This document shows positions 1 to 8,574 of a stretch of DNA of 64,000 nucleotides, one piece after another. Below the pieces are notes generated by a model, which was not told the origin of the DNA, did not search any database, and saw only the letters and a program-made list of their open reading frames with translations. Every line of letters begins with the position of its first letter. Within the stretch, counting starts at the first letter, position 1. A program made the position numbers and the translations under genes. This DNA comes from Alteromonas sp. 1_MG-2023 (GTDB lineage: Bacteria; Pseudomonadota; Gammaproteobacteria; Enterobacterales; Alteromonadaceae): NCBI RefSeq assembly GCF_030547075.1, contig NZ_JAUOQH010000003.1, forward strand, positions 295,494 to 359,493, written 5' to 3'.

Positions 1-199
1 CCAAAATCTGCGTAACACTGTTTTCGACGGTTTGTGCATCTGCGCCTGTATAGGTAGTGCTAACACTAATAACAGGTGGAGCAACACTAGGGTACTGAGC
101 GATGGGTAGTGACATTATTGATGCCAAACCCGTTAGCATAATGATAATAGAAATAACCCATGCAAAAACGGGGCGGTCGATAAAAAAACGCGCAAACAT
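1..199 (-). CDS. RND efflux pump inner-membrane subunit (AcrB/MexB-like), N-terminal fragment
   Basis: Read on the minus strand from the ATG at 199, the protein starts [18 protein letters not shown], the classic first transmembrane helix of AcrB/MexB-type hydrophobe/amphiphile efflux pumps, and continues through the usual [13 protein letters not shown] segment into the porter domain. Only about 66 residues are present because the window ends. Known family role: a homotrimeric proton-driven pump that works with a periplasmic adaptor and an outer-membrane channel to export drugs or other amphiphiles. The start lies 3 bases after the stop of the adaptor gene, so the two are one operon. The substrate cannot be told from this fragment. 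Confidence 0.93.
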   Translation of the reverse strand, partial: MFARFFIDRPVFAWVISIIIMLTGLASIMSLPIAQYPSVAPPVISVSTTYTGADAQTVENSVTQIL

Positions 200-202
200 G
201 AA

Positions 203-1408
203 TTAGTTACTCCCTGTGGGTGTGGTAACAGAATCGCTATTGTTATTACTATCAATAACAACGCCATTGCTATCTACTTTGACCTCTACAGGTTTAACTT
301 GACTGCCCTCTTTTACTTTTCCTGCACCTTCAACGAGTAGCTTCTCATTAGCTTCTAATCCGTTAATAACGACCCATTGATTGCCTATGGCAACCGCTGT
401 CACTACAGTACGTTTTTCTATTTGGTTTGATTGATTTATGACATAAGCGTATGCCTCATCAGTCGCGCTATGATAAATGCCCTGCTGCGGCACTAAAATG
501 GCCTGCTCATCTACTGCATCACTGACGGTGGCTCGTACAAACATTCCAGGTAGTAAAAGACCATCTGGGTTCGGGAATTCAGCACGTAAGGTTACCGCTC
601 CCGTTGAGGTATCTACTGCCACTTCCTGCATTTTCAGTTCACCTGTTAAGTCATAATCACTTCCATCTTCTAGAGAAAGCGTTACCTCAGCAGTGCCCTC
701 ATGAATATTACTTTCGCTTATTAATTTTCTTAGTCTCAAAAGTGCTTTACTGCTTTTTATCATATCCACGTAAATAGGATCTAGCGCTCGAATTGTAGCC
801 AATGAGGTATCTTGTTGCGCAGTAACAAGCGCCCCTTGAGTGACAGAAGATATTCCGATTCGACCCGAAATTGGCGCTAACACTTTTGTGTATTCAAGAT
901 TAATTTTCGCGGTATCTAAAGCTGCTTCATACATATCAATATTGGCTTTTGCTTCTAAGTATTCCGCGTGGGCATCATCAGCATCTTGTTGAGATATCCC
1001 CTCAACTTTTAATAAGTTAGCGTAGCGTTCATCTTTAAGCTTAGCGGTTGCTTCCGCAGCTTTTGCATTATTTAATGTTGCGGCCGCCTCGTTATAGGCT
1101 GCTTGATAGGTTTCAGGGTCAATTTGGTAAAGTGTCTGTCCTTTCTCGACAAGTTGACCTTCGGTGAACAAGCGCTGTTGAATGATGCCACTCACCTGAG
1201 GACGCACTTCCGCTTCTTTGGATGCCGTGATCCTTCCTTGTAATTGGGTATCTATTTTATGACTGCTGGGTGTGACAGTTATGTATGAAACTTCAATTTC
1301 TCTAGGTGCCCCAAAACCATCTGAAGGACTTTCGTTTTGTTGTCCGCAGCCGCTAAGTAGCGCCCCAAATACTAAGAAACCTAGCGGTAATGTTAAATTC
1401 TTCTTCAT
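203..1408 (-). CDS. RND efflux periplasmic adaptor (membrane-fusion lipoprotein)
   Basis: 401 residues. The N-terminus is a lipoprotein signal with the lipobox LSGC at about residues 18-21, so the mature protein should be anchored by a lipidated cysteine. The rest has the AcrA/MexA order: first half of the lipoyl domain (VRPQVSGIIQQRLFTEGQLVEKGQ, about 67-90), an alpha-helical hairpin rich in Ala (about 105-165), the second lipoyl half (VLAPISGRIG), then beta-barrel and membrane-proximal domains. It bridges the inner-membrane pump to an outer-membrane channel. It is the first gene of the operon, followed after 3 bases by the pump. No TetR-type regulator is next to it; the upstream neighbour points the same way but is separated by a terminator. 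Confidence 0.93.
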   Translation of the reverse strand: MKKNLTLPLGFLVFGALLSGCGQQNESPSDGFGAPREIEVSYITVTPSSHKIDTQLQGRITASKEAEVRPQVSGIIQQRLFTEGQLVEKGQTLYQIDPETYQAAYNEAAATLNNAKAAEATAKLKDERYANLLKVEGISQQDADDAHAEYLEAKANIDMYEAALDTAKINLEYTKVLAPISGRIGISSVTQGALVTAQQDTSLATIRALDPIYVDMIKSSKALLRLRKLISESNIHEGTAEVTLSLEDGSDYDLTGELKMQEVAVDTSTGAVTLRAEFPNPDGLLLPGMFVRATVSDAVDEQAILVPQQGIYHSATDEAYAYVINQSNQIEKRTVVTAVAIGNQWVVINGLEANEKLLVEGAGKVKEGSQVKPVEVKVDSNGVVIDSNNNSDSVTTPTGSN

Positions 1409-1733
1409 AAAGTTTCCTTATTAACTCCACAATAAAAATAGGCAGAAGCAGCTAAATCTGCAAGAAACAACTATTTGTTAGATGTCGCAAACTGTAAATG
1501 GCGAAAGGTTAAAGAGGGGTTAAGGTTGCACTTACTTGCGTTTAATCGTCGAATAAAGAGATAAGATGCATTTGAATTTGTCGGACAAAGGGTTTCTCAT
1601 AAAAAAGCCTGAACAAACTCAGGCTCTTCGTTGTGGTAACGCTTTCACTGGTAACACTGCTAAATGCGCATGCGTTTTGATGACTTACAATATTAGTTAA
1701 AAGCCTCTGGTCTCGTAGCTCGTAGACTAGCCT
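1409..1733. other. Intergenic region upstream of the efflux operon
   Basis: A 325-base gap between the efflux adaptor start and the end of the M20 peptidase gene, both on the minus strand. It holds the peptidase terminator (1601-1625) and must hold the efflux promoter. I see no convincing promoter boxes or operator palindrome. Confidence 0.5.
1601..1625 (-). terminator. Rho-independent terminator of the M20 peptidase gene
   Basis: On the minus strand the 7-bp arms AGCCTGA and TCAGGCT enclose a 6-base loop, and the 3' arm runs directly into six T residues. It lies about 110 bases after the peptidase stop codon and insulates the efflux operon. Confidence 0.85.
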
Positions 1734-2837
1734 TTAATTTGCGCCATTAAAGTGAGCAAGTATTTTACTCACCTCACTGATACGGCGTTCAAAACTCGAT
1801 TTGCTCGCACGCTCATGGATGGTGTGATCGCCATCCCCGTATGGACCAAAGCCATCAAGAGTAGGCACGCCGGCAGCCGATACCACATTCGCATCACTCA
1901 CCCCGCCACGTTTTTCCAGCTTAAGAGGGGCACCTAACACACTTTCTAGTTCAGCGATAAACTGCGCTTGTTCATCTGTAGGTTGCATAACATCACGTTG
2001 CAAACCACCCGTCACGGCCACTTTAACCCCTTCAACAGCAGGGTTTTGCGTGACTTCTTCAAACGCAGCTAACACTCTATCTCGCTCTTCTGATTGAGTG
2101 AACCGCGCTTCTACCGTTAAGCTAGCACTAGGAGAAATAGTATTTGCGCCTAAGCCACCTTTCATTTTGCCGGCGTTAACCGTGGTACCTTTTTCAAGGT
2201 CGGTTAAATTAGTCAGTGCAATTAACATATGAGCCGCAGCCAAGTTCGCATTAATACCGTCGGTATAATGGTTTCCTGCGTGTGCGCCTTTACCTTCAAA
2301 TTCGATTTGAAAAGTTGCAATACCTTTACGAGATATGACCACATCATGATCGGGACCGGCCGCTTCAAAAACCATACAGGCGTCGTAGGCTTTGGCTAAT
2401 TCACTGGTAAGCAGCTTACTGTCGTCACTACCACTTTCTTCATCGCTCACCAATAGCATATCAATGTTCGCGATATGCCCCTGCTCGGCAAATACATTTC
2501 TAAGTGCTGTTAGCGCAATATAGTTACCGCCTTTCATATCACAGACACCTGGACCATAAATCCATTCATCATCTTCGCGGAATTCGGTAAAGGTGTCTGG
2601 AGGAAACACGGTATCTAGGTGACCAAGTAGCAGTAATTTTGCGCCTTCACTCTTTTTAGACAGGTAGTGAACATGGTTACCAATTGCTTCACGTCGATGG
2701 GTTTCTACAGAGAATCCAAGTTGCTCCATCCACCCATTAAAGATGTCAGCATTGAGATCTACACCCTCTTTATTTTTAGTGTAAGAATTAAGCGATATAA
2801 TTGTGGCAAGTTCGGTAAAGTTCAGACTACTATTCAT
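1734..2837 (-). CDS. M20 family metallopeptidase, glutamate-carboxypeptidase-like
   Basis: 367 residues, no signal peptide, so probably cytoplasmic. M20 motifs in order: LGHLDTVFP (first metal His and Asp, about 72-80), PGVCDMKGG (bridging Asp), DEESGS (general-base Glu and metal Glu), the dimerisation domain after KGAHAG, and the C-terminal metal His in GDHTIHERA. The overall arrangement resembles carboxypeptidase G2-type enzymes, which remove C-terminal glutamate; that specificity is inference. It diverges from the ATP-grasp/M14 operon across a 313-base region with a Fur-like box, suggesting shared control. A clear terminator follows. Confidence 0.88.
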   Translation of the reverse strand: MNSSLNFTELATIISLNSYTKNKEGVDLNADIFNGWMEQLGFSVETHRREAIGNHVHYLSKKSEGAKLLLLGHLDTVFPPDTFTEFREDDEWIYGPGVCDMKGGNYIALTALRNVFAEQGHIANIDMLLVSDEESGSDDSKLLTSELAKAYDACMVFEAAGPDHDVVISRKGIATFQIEFEGKGAHAGNHYTDGINANLAAAHMLIALTNLTDLEKGTTVNAGKMKGGLGANTISPSASLTVEARFTQSEERDRVLAAFEEVTQNPAVEGVKVAVTGGLQRDVMQPTDEQAQFIAELESVLGAPLKLEKRGGVSDANVVSAAGVPTLDGFGPYGDGDHTIHERASKSSFERRISEVSKILAHFNGAN

Positions 2838-3150
2838 GCTATTTATTCCAAGTATTGATTAAAACCAAACTACGTTGAAGCCCTTGTTTTAATTGGGCAA
2901 TTAACAGTAATCACACATGCTTTAAACGTTAAAATTACAAATATTGAAAATAATTCTCATTGAGCAAAAATTAAACTTGAATAGTTCGTAATTTAGCCGT
3001 TTAATGGCGCCGCTTTTGGGAGGGACTCCTCGTACCAAGACGTACCCTAAAGTCTAATATATGTCATATTTCTCATCTAAAATAGATATTTACCACCCAT
3101 TTTGGTGCAAATATTTGTTTTGAGATGTCTTCTTACTTAAACCGAACAGA
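2838..3150. other. Divergent intergenic region between the M20 gene and the ATP-grasp operon
   Basis: 313 bases, A/T-rich, carrying divergent promoters for both units. The most definite element is the Fur-like box at 2945-2959. There is also a direct repeat of CGTACC (3031-3036 and 3041-3046) and a short palindrome CAAATATTTG (3107-3116). No coding sequence is evident. Confidence 0.5.
2945..2959. promoter_or_regulatory. Candidate Fur box
   Basis: TGAAAATAATTCTCA matches the 7-1-7 Fur inverted-repeat consensus TGATAAT-N-ATTATCA at 12 of 14 defined positions. It lies 108 bases before the M20 start and about 190 before the first ATP-grasp start. The A/T-rich background raises the chance of a fortuitous match. 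Confidence 0.45.
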
Positions 3151-4134
3151 ATGTCAATTCATCGGTTCAAAAAAATAGGGTTAAAAGTCGTGCCAAAGTA
3201 TACAGTCGGGATGTGGATGTACAGCAACAGCGGCGGTACTGCCATACAGGCTAAAATCGTCAATCAATTACGAGATCGTGATATCGAAGCAATCACCGAT
3301 CTTAACTTAGGCCATGCAAACGCACATAACGGAACCATTACGTGTCATAACGTAAATATGGAAGAATTAGATGCGTTCTTTTCATACAATGCAGGCCAAC
3401 AAACGCCATATCAAGTTTTTCTTTATCAAGTATTAAATGAATCAATTCCGTGCCTTAACAGTTTTGAGTCATTTTCGTTATCTGAAGACAAACTGCGTAC
3501 ATCACACCGATTATCTCGAGCAGGAATTCGCACGCCTGATTACCGACTATGCAATACCAAAGACAAGCCTATGCTTAAAAACACCATCCGCGAATGGGGT
3601 GGACGCTTAGTGTACAAGCCTACCGATGGTTGGGGCGGCATGGGTATTGTTAAAGTAGAAGATGAGCGTTCTTTAGATATGCTTATTCCCTTTTTGGATC
3701 AAACCAATATTCCTCACTTCTACGTTGAACGCTTTATTAACTACGACATGACAGACTATCGCATCGATATTGTTGATGGTGAATTTGTGGGCTGTTACGG
3801 GCGTCAAGCGCCAAAAGACGACTGGAAAACCAATGTTACCAGCGGCGGTTCTGTTATTCGCCGTGAACCCAATGATGAATTAGTTGCCCTAGCCATTAAA
3901 GCAGCAAAAGTTACTGGCCTAGATATCGCTGGGGTTGATGTAATTTATGACCAAGAACATGAAGAATATGTAGTATTAGAAGTAAACGGTATTCCTGCAT
4001 TTGCAACACCTGAACAAGAAGCTGCAGGCTTAACGTTTAATGAAGGAAAAATCGAGCGGATCGTTAATTTGATTGAGCGAAAAGCAATTGAAAAGCGCGC
4101 TAGTATGCAAGCTGCGCTAACCTCTCAACTGTAA
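3151..4134 (+). CDS. RimK-like ATP-grasp ligase (first gene of the peptide-ligase/carboxypeptidase operon)
   Basis: 327 residues, soluble. ATP-grasp features in RimK order: nucleotide-binding Lys and Gly-rich loop in VYKPTDGWGGMG (about 154-164), hinge and adenine contacts in FYVERFINYDMTDYRID (190-206), NVTSGG (228-233), and metal ligands in GVDV (Asp263) and LEVNG (Glu277, Asn279). All key residues look intact. Family members join an amine to a carboxylate through an acyl phosphate, often adding Glu to a protein C-terminus or building a small peptide. The residues before about 120 form the pre-ATP-grasp domain. The next gene follows after 13 bases. Substrate unknown. The ribosome binding site before the ATG is weak. 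Confidence 0.88.
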   Translation: MSIHRFKKIGLKVVPKYTVGMWMYSNSGGTAIQAKIVNQLRDRDIEAITDLNLGHANAHNGTITCHNVNMEELDAFFSYNAGQQTPYQVFLYQVLNESIPCLNSFESFSLSEDKLRTSHRLSRAGIRTPDYRLCNTKDKPMLKNTIREWGGRLVYKPTDGWGGMGIVKVEDERSLDMLIPFLDQTNIPHFYVERFINYDMTDYRIDIVDGEFVGCYGRQAPKDDWKTNVTSGGSVIRREPNDELVALAIKAAKVTGLDIAGVDVIYDQEHEEYVVLEVNGIPAFATPEQEAAGLTFNEGKIERIVNLIERKAIEKRASMQAALTSQL

Positions 4135-4147
4135 ACGAGAAAGTAAA

Positions 4148-5659
4148 ATGTCTACGACTAAACTACCTACTATTGGCCTACTCTATTTAGACCACGTACT
4201 GCGCTTTTTCGACAAGTCTAATTTTAAAGGCTGGCCAGATAAAATTGAAACGGTGTGTTACCACTGGGGTAACGACAAAGCCCGTTTCATTCGTGAAGTA
4301 AAAAGCAAAAATATCGACATTCTTATTGGTAATATTCCTGCTACGGCTTATGAGACGTTTCGTGAAATAGCGCGTGAACTACCTGATGTTCGCTTTTTGC
4401 CTTCAATGGACACGCAGTTTGCCAATAAGTCGAAAGAAAATGTAACCCATTTTTGTGAAAAGCACGACTTACCTATTCCAAAGACTGATATTTTTTACGA
4501 AAAAGACGAAGCAATGGCGTTTTTACGTAAAACCAGTTATCCGAAGATTATTAAAAAGTCTTACGGACCGTCTAACTATGGCGGCTACTTCGTACATAAA
4601 GTAGATAGCTTTAAAGAAGCGGCTGAACTGCTTAAGAAAAAGAAATACCACCCCGTTTACGTGCAAGAATTTGTGCCTATGATGGCAGATATTCGCGTGA
4701 TGCTTGTTGGTCATAAACCTGTTTGTGCATTCTGGCGTCGTCCTCCTGAAGGCGAATGGCTAACCAACACCAGTCAAGGCGGCTCAATGGATTATTCCGG
4801 CGTGCCTAAAGAAGCGTTACAAATAGCAGTGAATGCGTCTAAAGCCGCTAAAGCTGAATATTGGGCTTCTGATATTGCATTAGGTGTTGATGGTAAGTTC
4901 CGTATACTAGAATGCGCCACTGCATTTGCCGCCTTCCCCTATATTCGTGATTGGATTGGCCAGTATATTATGTGGACCTTGTGTTCAGAGCGCTTTAAGA
5001 AGCCGCATATTCCTTTGTATAACTGGGAGGAACTGGGTAAAATTCGCACGCCGCTATTACGTACCATGAGAAACATTACTTTTGGGGAATATACCCCAAG
5101 TTGTGATAGCGCAGACTCAGCGGCAGTGACTAACCCTGAGCTATACCCATTACTACCTGTTGAATTGCAGCTAGATGAAGAATGGCCAAGTGAGTCGTGG
5201 AATTTTCAAGATAATTACACGCCAAAAAGTAAAGCTGAAGTCATTGCCGACCTACACATGGAAAATCAAGATGTAGGTGAAGATGATGGTCTACCTGAAG
5301 TAGACGGCGATGGCCTCGAAAAAGTGCTAAACATAAACAATGATGAGTTAGAAGAAACGTCTGAACTTAACGCACCTGAAAGTGATGCTCCTGAATTTAA
5401 GAGCAGTGAAGCGAAAGCAGACGAACTTATTTTAACAACGCCACAAATAGAAGCGTTTTTTAGTGGCGTTAAAGGTATAGGCCCTAAACTTACAGAGGTG
5501 ATAATCAGTACTCTGGGTGAAGCGGGCACGTCAAAAGCGATTTACGCTGATCCAAGCGTGTTTCTGACGGTTAAAAACATTCAGCAGAAGAAAGTCGATG
5601 CAATTATCGCGCATTGGGATAATTTCAAGACTACGCTGGTAACCACTGATTTCTCTTAG
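4148..5659 (+). CDS. ATP-grasp protein with acidic linker and C-terminal helix-hairpin-helix module
   Basis: 503 residues, soluble. The ATP-grasp core runs to about residue 310: IIKKSYGPSNYGGY (about 134-147), YVQEFVPMMADIRVM (171-185), LTNTSQGG (205-212), SDIAL (Asp242) and ILECATAF (Glu255). In the last motif the usual EVN is ECA, so one metal-binding Asn is replaced, hinting at altered chemistry. Residues about 345-428 are a low-complexity acidic linker. The tail from about 430 contains FFSGVKGIGPKLTEVI and a second, weaker copy, VFLTVKNIQQKKVDAII, resembling paired helix-hairpin-helix motifs that normally bind nucleic acid or other proteins. It is preceded by a GAGAAAG ribosome site and followed after 13 bases by the M14 gene. 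I know no named family with this architecture. Confidence 0.82.
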   Translation: MSTTKLPTIGLLYLDHVLRFFDKSNFKGWPDKIETVCYHWGNDKARFIREVKSKNIDILIGNIPATAYETFREIARELPDVRFLPSMDTQFANKSKENVTHFCEKHDLPIPKTDIFYEKDEAMAFLRKTSYPKIIKKSYGPSNYGGYFVHKVDSFKEAAELLKKKKYHPVYVQEFVPMMADIRVMLVGHKPVCAFWRRPPEGEWLTNTSQGGSMDYSGVPKEALQIAVNASKAAKAEYWASDIALGVDGKFRILECATAFAAFPYIRDWIGQYIMWTLCSERFKKPHIPLYNWEELGKIRTPLLRTMRNITFGEYTPSCDSADSAAVTNPELYPLLPVELQLDEEWPSESWNFQDNYTPKSKAEVIADLHMENQDVGEDDGLPEVDGDGLEKVLNINNDELEETSELNAPESDAPEFKSSEAKADELILTTPQIEAFFSGVKGIGPKLTEVIISTLGEAGTSKAIYADPSVFLTVKNIQQKKVDAIIAHWDNFKTTLVTTDFS

Positions 5660-5672
5660 TAAAGAAGAAATA

Positions 5673-8327
5673 ATGAAAAAACAATATACCTCGTATCAAG
5701 AAACAATGGCGTTTTTAGAACAAGCTCAGGAAAAATACCCTGAGCTTATTCGCGTGCATAGCATTGGAACGACGTGGGAAGGTAGGCCAATTATGATGGC
5801 TACCCTTTCTGCTAACATTGAAACTGCGGACAGTAAACCCGCTATGCTTTTTACAGGAACCATCCACGCTCGTGAGTGGATTGGCAACGAGTTAGCCATT
5901 AAGTTTATTGATAACGTGCTAACCAATATTGATCACAATCCATCTATACAACAGGCGTTAGGCCGCAATACCTTATATATGGTGCCTTGCTTGAACCCAG
6001 ATGGGTTTGAGTATTCTCGTACCCACTTCTCTTTTTGGCGAAAGAACAGACGCGACAATGGCGATGGCACCTTTGGTGTAGACTTGAACCGTAACTTTGG
6101 TGTTCGCTTTAAGCGCTCTGCCGATACCACGGTTAACACCTACTCAGGCCCAGCGGCGTTTTCTGAGCCAGAAACTGCGGCCATTCGTGATTTCGTACTC
6201 ACGCATAAAAACATTACTATTGCGCTAGATTATCACTCGCAAGGTAACGTGTTTTTCCCTGCGCATAAGTTTAATCACGAGTCTGAAATTGAAGGCACTG
6301 ACTTAAACGTATTGTGCGCCAATATGAACCGTGAAATTCATAAGGTTACAGGTCGCCAGTACGGTATACACCGTGGTAAGCCACCTACAAACCTTATCAA
6401 CGGTAGTGGCCGTGAGTATTATTATTCGCTAGGTATTATTTCTGCTGTGGTAGAAGTAGGCACTCGCAACATTCCTGATTACATGGCGAATATGTCGCAA
6501 AGTGTTGATGAGAATGTGCCTGCTGTACTTTATGCACTTTCAGAAGCGAAAAACTACTCTGATGAAGCACCTGCTCGAGTAGATAACTTCACTATTGAAT
6601 CAGTGGGCGTTTACGAAGCGACCCTATGCTGGGATTACCCAGAATCTGATGATATCTATTTTGAATTGTATCGTTCTGAAACGGTGAAAAGCCCTTGTCG
6701 GGAAGATAACCTTATTGCGATTATTGGCAAACACGCGTTCACAGATGTGCAGCTTAAAAGTGGCCAGAAATATTTCTACAATATACGTGCGGTTAATAAA
6801 GTTACCGATACCAAGTCGCCTTTCAGCCCTGAAATTAAGCTTAAGACCCAGCTGTCTGAAGACGAATATTTCAGAGGTTTGTTCCCATCGAAGCGCGATA
6901 TTGGTTATGTAGGTCAATATACCCTTGAGAAGAACCGCGACCATTTCGGTTACAACTCATTGTTTGTAGGTGTGAACAAACGCCGTGGTATCTGTTACGG
7001 TGTTATTGCGTTCAACATGGAAAACTTACCTGAAGAAGCCCGTATTAAGAATGCGAGTTTCTCTTTGTACCCAATGAACCGTGTTAACGCGAAGGTAGAA
7101 AACTTTGGTGAGTGGACGGTATCTATCCTCGACCCATCAGAAATTTCTGACATCACAGACTTTAACCAAATTCATCAAGCGAAGCCTATTCAAACACTAG
7201 GCGATGAAATTCGCTCAGATAAGTTAACCCAAGGTATCTGGTCACACTGGGATTTGAATGTGGCAGAGCGTCGCATTATTCGTAAATCTATAAAGAACGG
7301 TACCTTGTTGCTTCGCGTTGAAGGCCCAAGAAAACTTCCTCTTGGCGCAGACTCGCAAATGATGCAATTTGATATTGGTTACGGAAAGTTTGGTTCAGGT
7401 ATTCATTACCGCCCTAACTTGGAAGTTATTTATACGCTTCCAAGCAAACAGGTAGAGCTAACGCCATCATCACTTAGCACTGTGTCTAAAGCCGAAGTGA
7501 AGCAAAACGAGCTTCAGTCTGGTTTCGATGCTAACGGCGATGTGGTGTACGGGCAAATGACCTTCTTAACCGAAAATCTACCTGATCCCAAGAAAACGGT
7601 GATCACTGAAGCCTACTTAACAATGAGCAACGACAATGCCTTGCCTACATCGCAAGATATTCGTTTCACCATTGAATTAGCAGGTCTTGAAGATCTTGAC
7701 TATCAAAGCGTTAAAAATAGAGAGAAAAAAGAGTTTATTGGTTATGAGGTGAGTAATGCTCAGCTTAAAGACAAAAACTCTCACAACTTTATTTTTGATA
7801 GCTATTGCCGTGAAGCGCTAGAAGAAATGCATGCTAAGCATGCGCCATTCCATTTCGTGGTTCGCTCAACATCATCAAGTGCTGAAAAGAACATGTTAGT
7901 GAATTGGCATGACTTACACAGTAACCAAGTGTGTAAGTTGGTTATTAAGTACATTGAGCGCCGTAAAGAGCCTTTACCTGCGCCGGCGAACTTAAACGTA
8001 ACTTTAGAGAATCGTCAGGTGAAACTGAGTTGGAGTAACCCTAAACATGCCGATTTGGTTGGCGCGTTTGTGGTAAGAAATCGCTTCCACTCACCACGCT
8101 CACCGCTAGACGGGGTGAAACTTTACGCAGGTTCTGATGAGTATACCTACGACAACTTTGGTAACCCCAATGTTGAAAAGTACTACTCTGTATTCGCTTA
8201 CGATGATGTGCCTAATTATTCTGCGCCTGTCAGTGTTTACTATTCTTCTGAGGAAGTTATTCCTGTAGAAGAAGAGAAATACGAGAAGCAGGAAGAAGAA
8301 GACGACGATGAGCCGTTAATTGATTAG
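5673..8327 (+). CDS. Large M14 zinc carboxypeptidase with FN3-like and DNRLRE-like modules, no signal peptide
   Basis: 884 residues. The catalytic domain spans about 5-285 with zinc ligands His65 and Glu68 (HARE), His188 (DYHSQG), catalytic Glu261 (VVEVGT) and substrate-binding Asn139-Arg140 (DLNRNFG): a complete carboxypeptidase A-type site. After it come an FN3-like module (about 298-395), a region like DNRLRE modules (about 400-610), a second similar segment to about 760, another FN3-like module (about 768-868) and an acidic tail. Such C-terminal modules are usual in exported enzymes, yet the start, MKKQYTSYQETMAFLEQAQ, is the catalytic domain itself with no signal sequence. It is the last gene of the operon; a strong terminator follows. 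It may trim what the two ligases build. Confidence 0.87.
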   Translation: MKKQYTSYQETMAFLEQAQEKYPELIRVHSIGTTWEGRPIMMATLSANIETADSKPAMLFTGTIHAREWIGNELAIKFIDNVLTNIDHNPSIQQALGRNTLYMVPCLNPDGFEYSRTHFSFWRKNRRDNGDGTFGVDLNRNFGVRFKRSADTTVNTYSGPAAFSEPETAAIRDFVLTHKNITIALDYHSQGNVFFPAHKFNHESEIEGTDLNVLCANMNREIHKVTGRQYGIHRGKPPTNLINGSGREYYYSLGIISAVVEVGTRNIPDYMANMSQSVDENVPAVLYALSEAKNYSDEAPARVDNFTIESVGVYEATLCWDYPESDDIYFELYRSETVKSPCREDNLIAIIGKHAFTDVQLKSGQKYFYNIRAVNKVTDTKSPFSPEIKLKTQLSEDEYFRGLFPSKRDIGYVGQYTLEKNRDHFGYNSLFVGVNKRRGICYGVIAFNMENLPEEARIKNASFSLYPMNRVNAKVENFGEWTVSILDPSEISDITDFNQIHQAKPIQTLGDEIRSDKLTQGIWSHWDLNVAERRIIRKSIKNGTLLLRVEGPRKLPLGADSQMMQFDIGYGKFGSGIHYRPNLEVIYTLPSKQVELTPSSLSTVSKAEVKQNELQSGFDANGDVVYGQMTFLTENLPDPKKTVITEAYLTMSNDNALPTSQDIRFTIELAGLEDLDYQSVKNREKKEFIGYEVSNAQLKDKNSHNFIFDSYCREALEEMHAKHAPFHFVVRSTSSSAEKNMLVNWHDLHSNQVCKLVIKYIERRKEPLPAPANLNVTLENRQVKLSWSNPKHADLVGAFVVRNRFHSPRSPLDGVKLYAGSDEYTYDNFGNPNVEKYYSVFAYDDVPNYSAPVSVYYSSEEVIPVEEEKYEKQEEEDDDEPLID

Positions 8328-8402
8328 TCATTAGCTGCTACGTTGTATTTGCGGTAAAAACGGGCTTATACGATAAAAGCGGTTTATGTGGTATGAAATG
8401 AG

Positions 8403-8430
8403 AATAGGCGCTTAAAGCGCCTATTTTTTT
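8403..8430 (+). terminator. Rho-independent terminator of the ATP-grasp/M14 operon
   Basis: Ten-bp arms AATAGGCGCT and AGCGCCTATT with a 3-base loop, followed by a run of five more T residues. It lies about 75 bases after the M14 stop. Confidence 0.92.
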
Positions 8431-8574
8431 GCCTGCGTTTTATCTATTTTCTGATGTACTCACTATTTTCAATGTACTCAAACCTACTATTGCAGATACA
8501 CTAAATGACAACATTGCGGCAACAGCAATATTTGCATTTATAGACAAAGAAACTGCCACCTTAAGGGACTCCCT

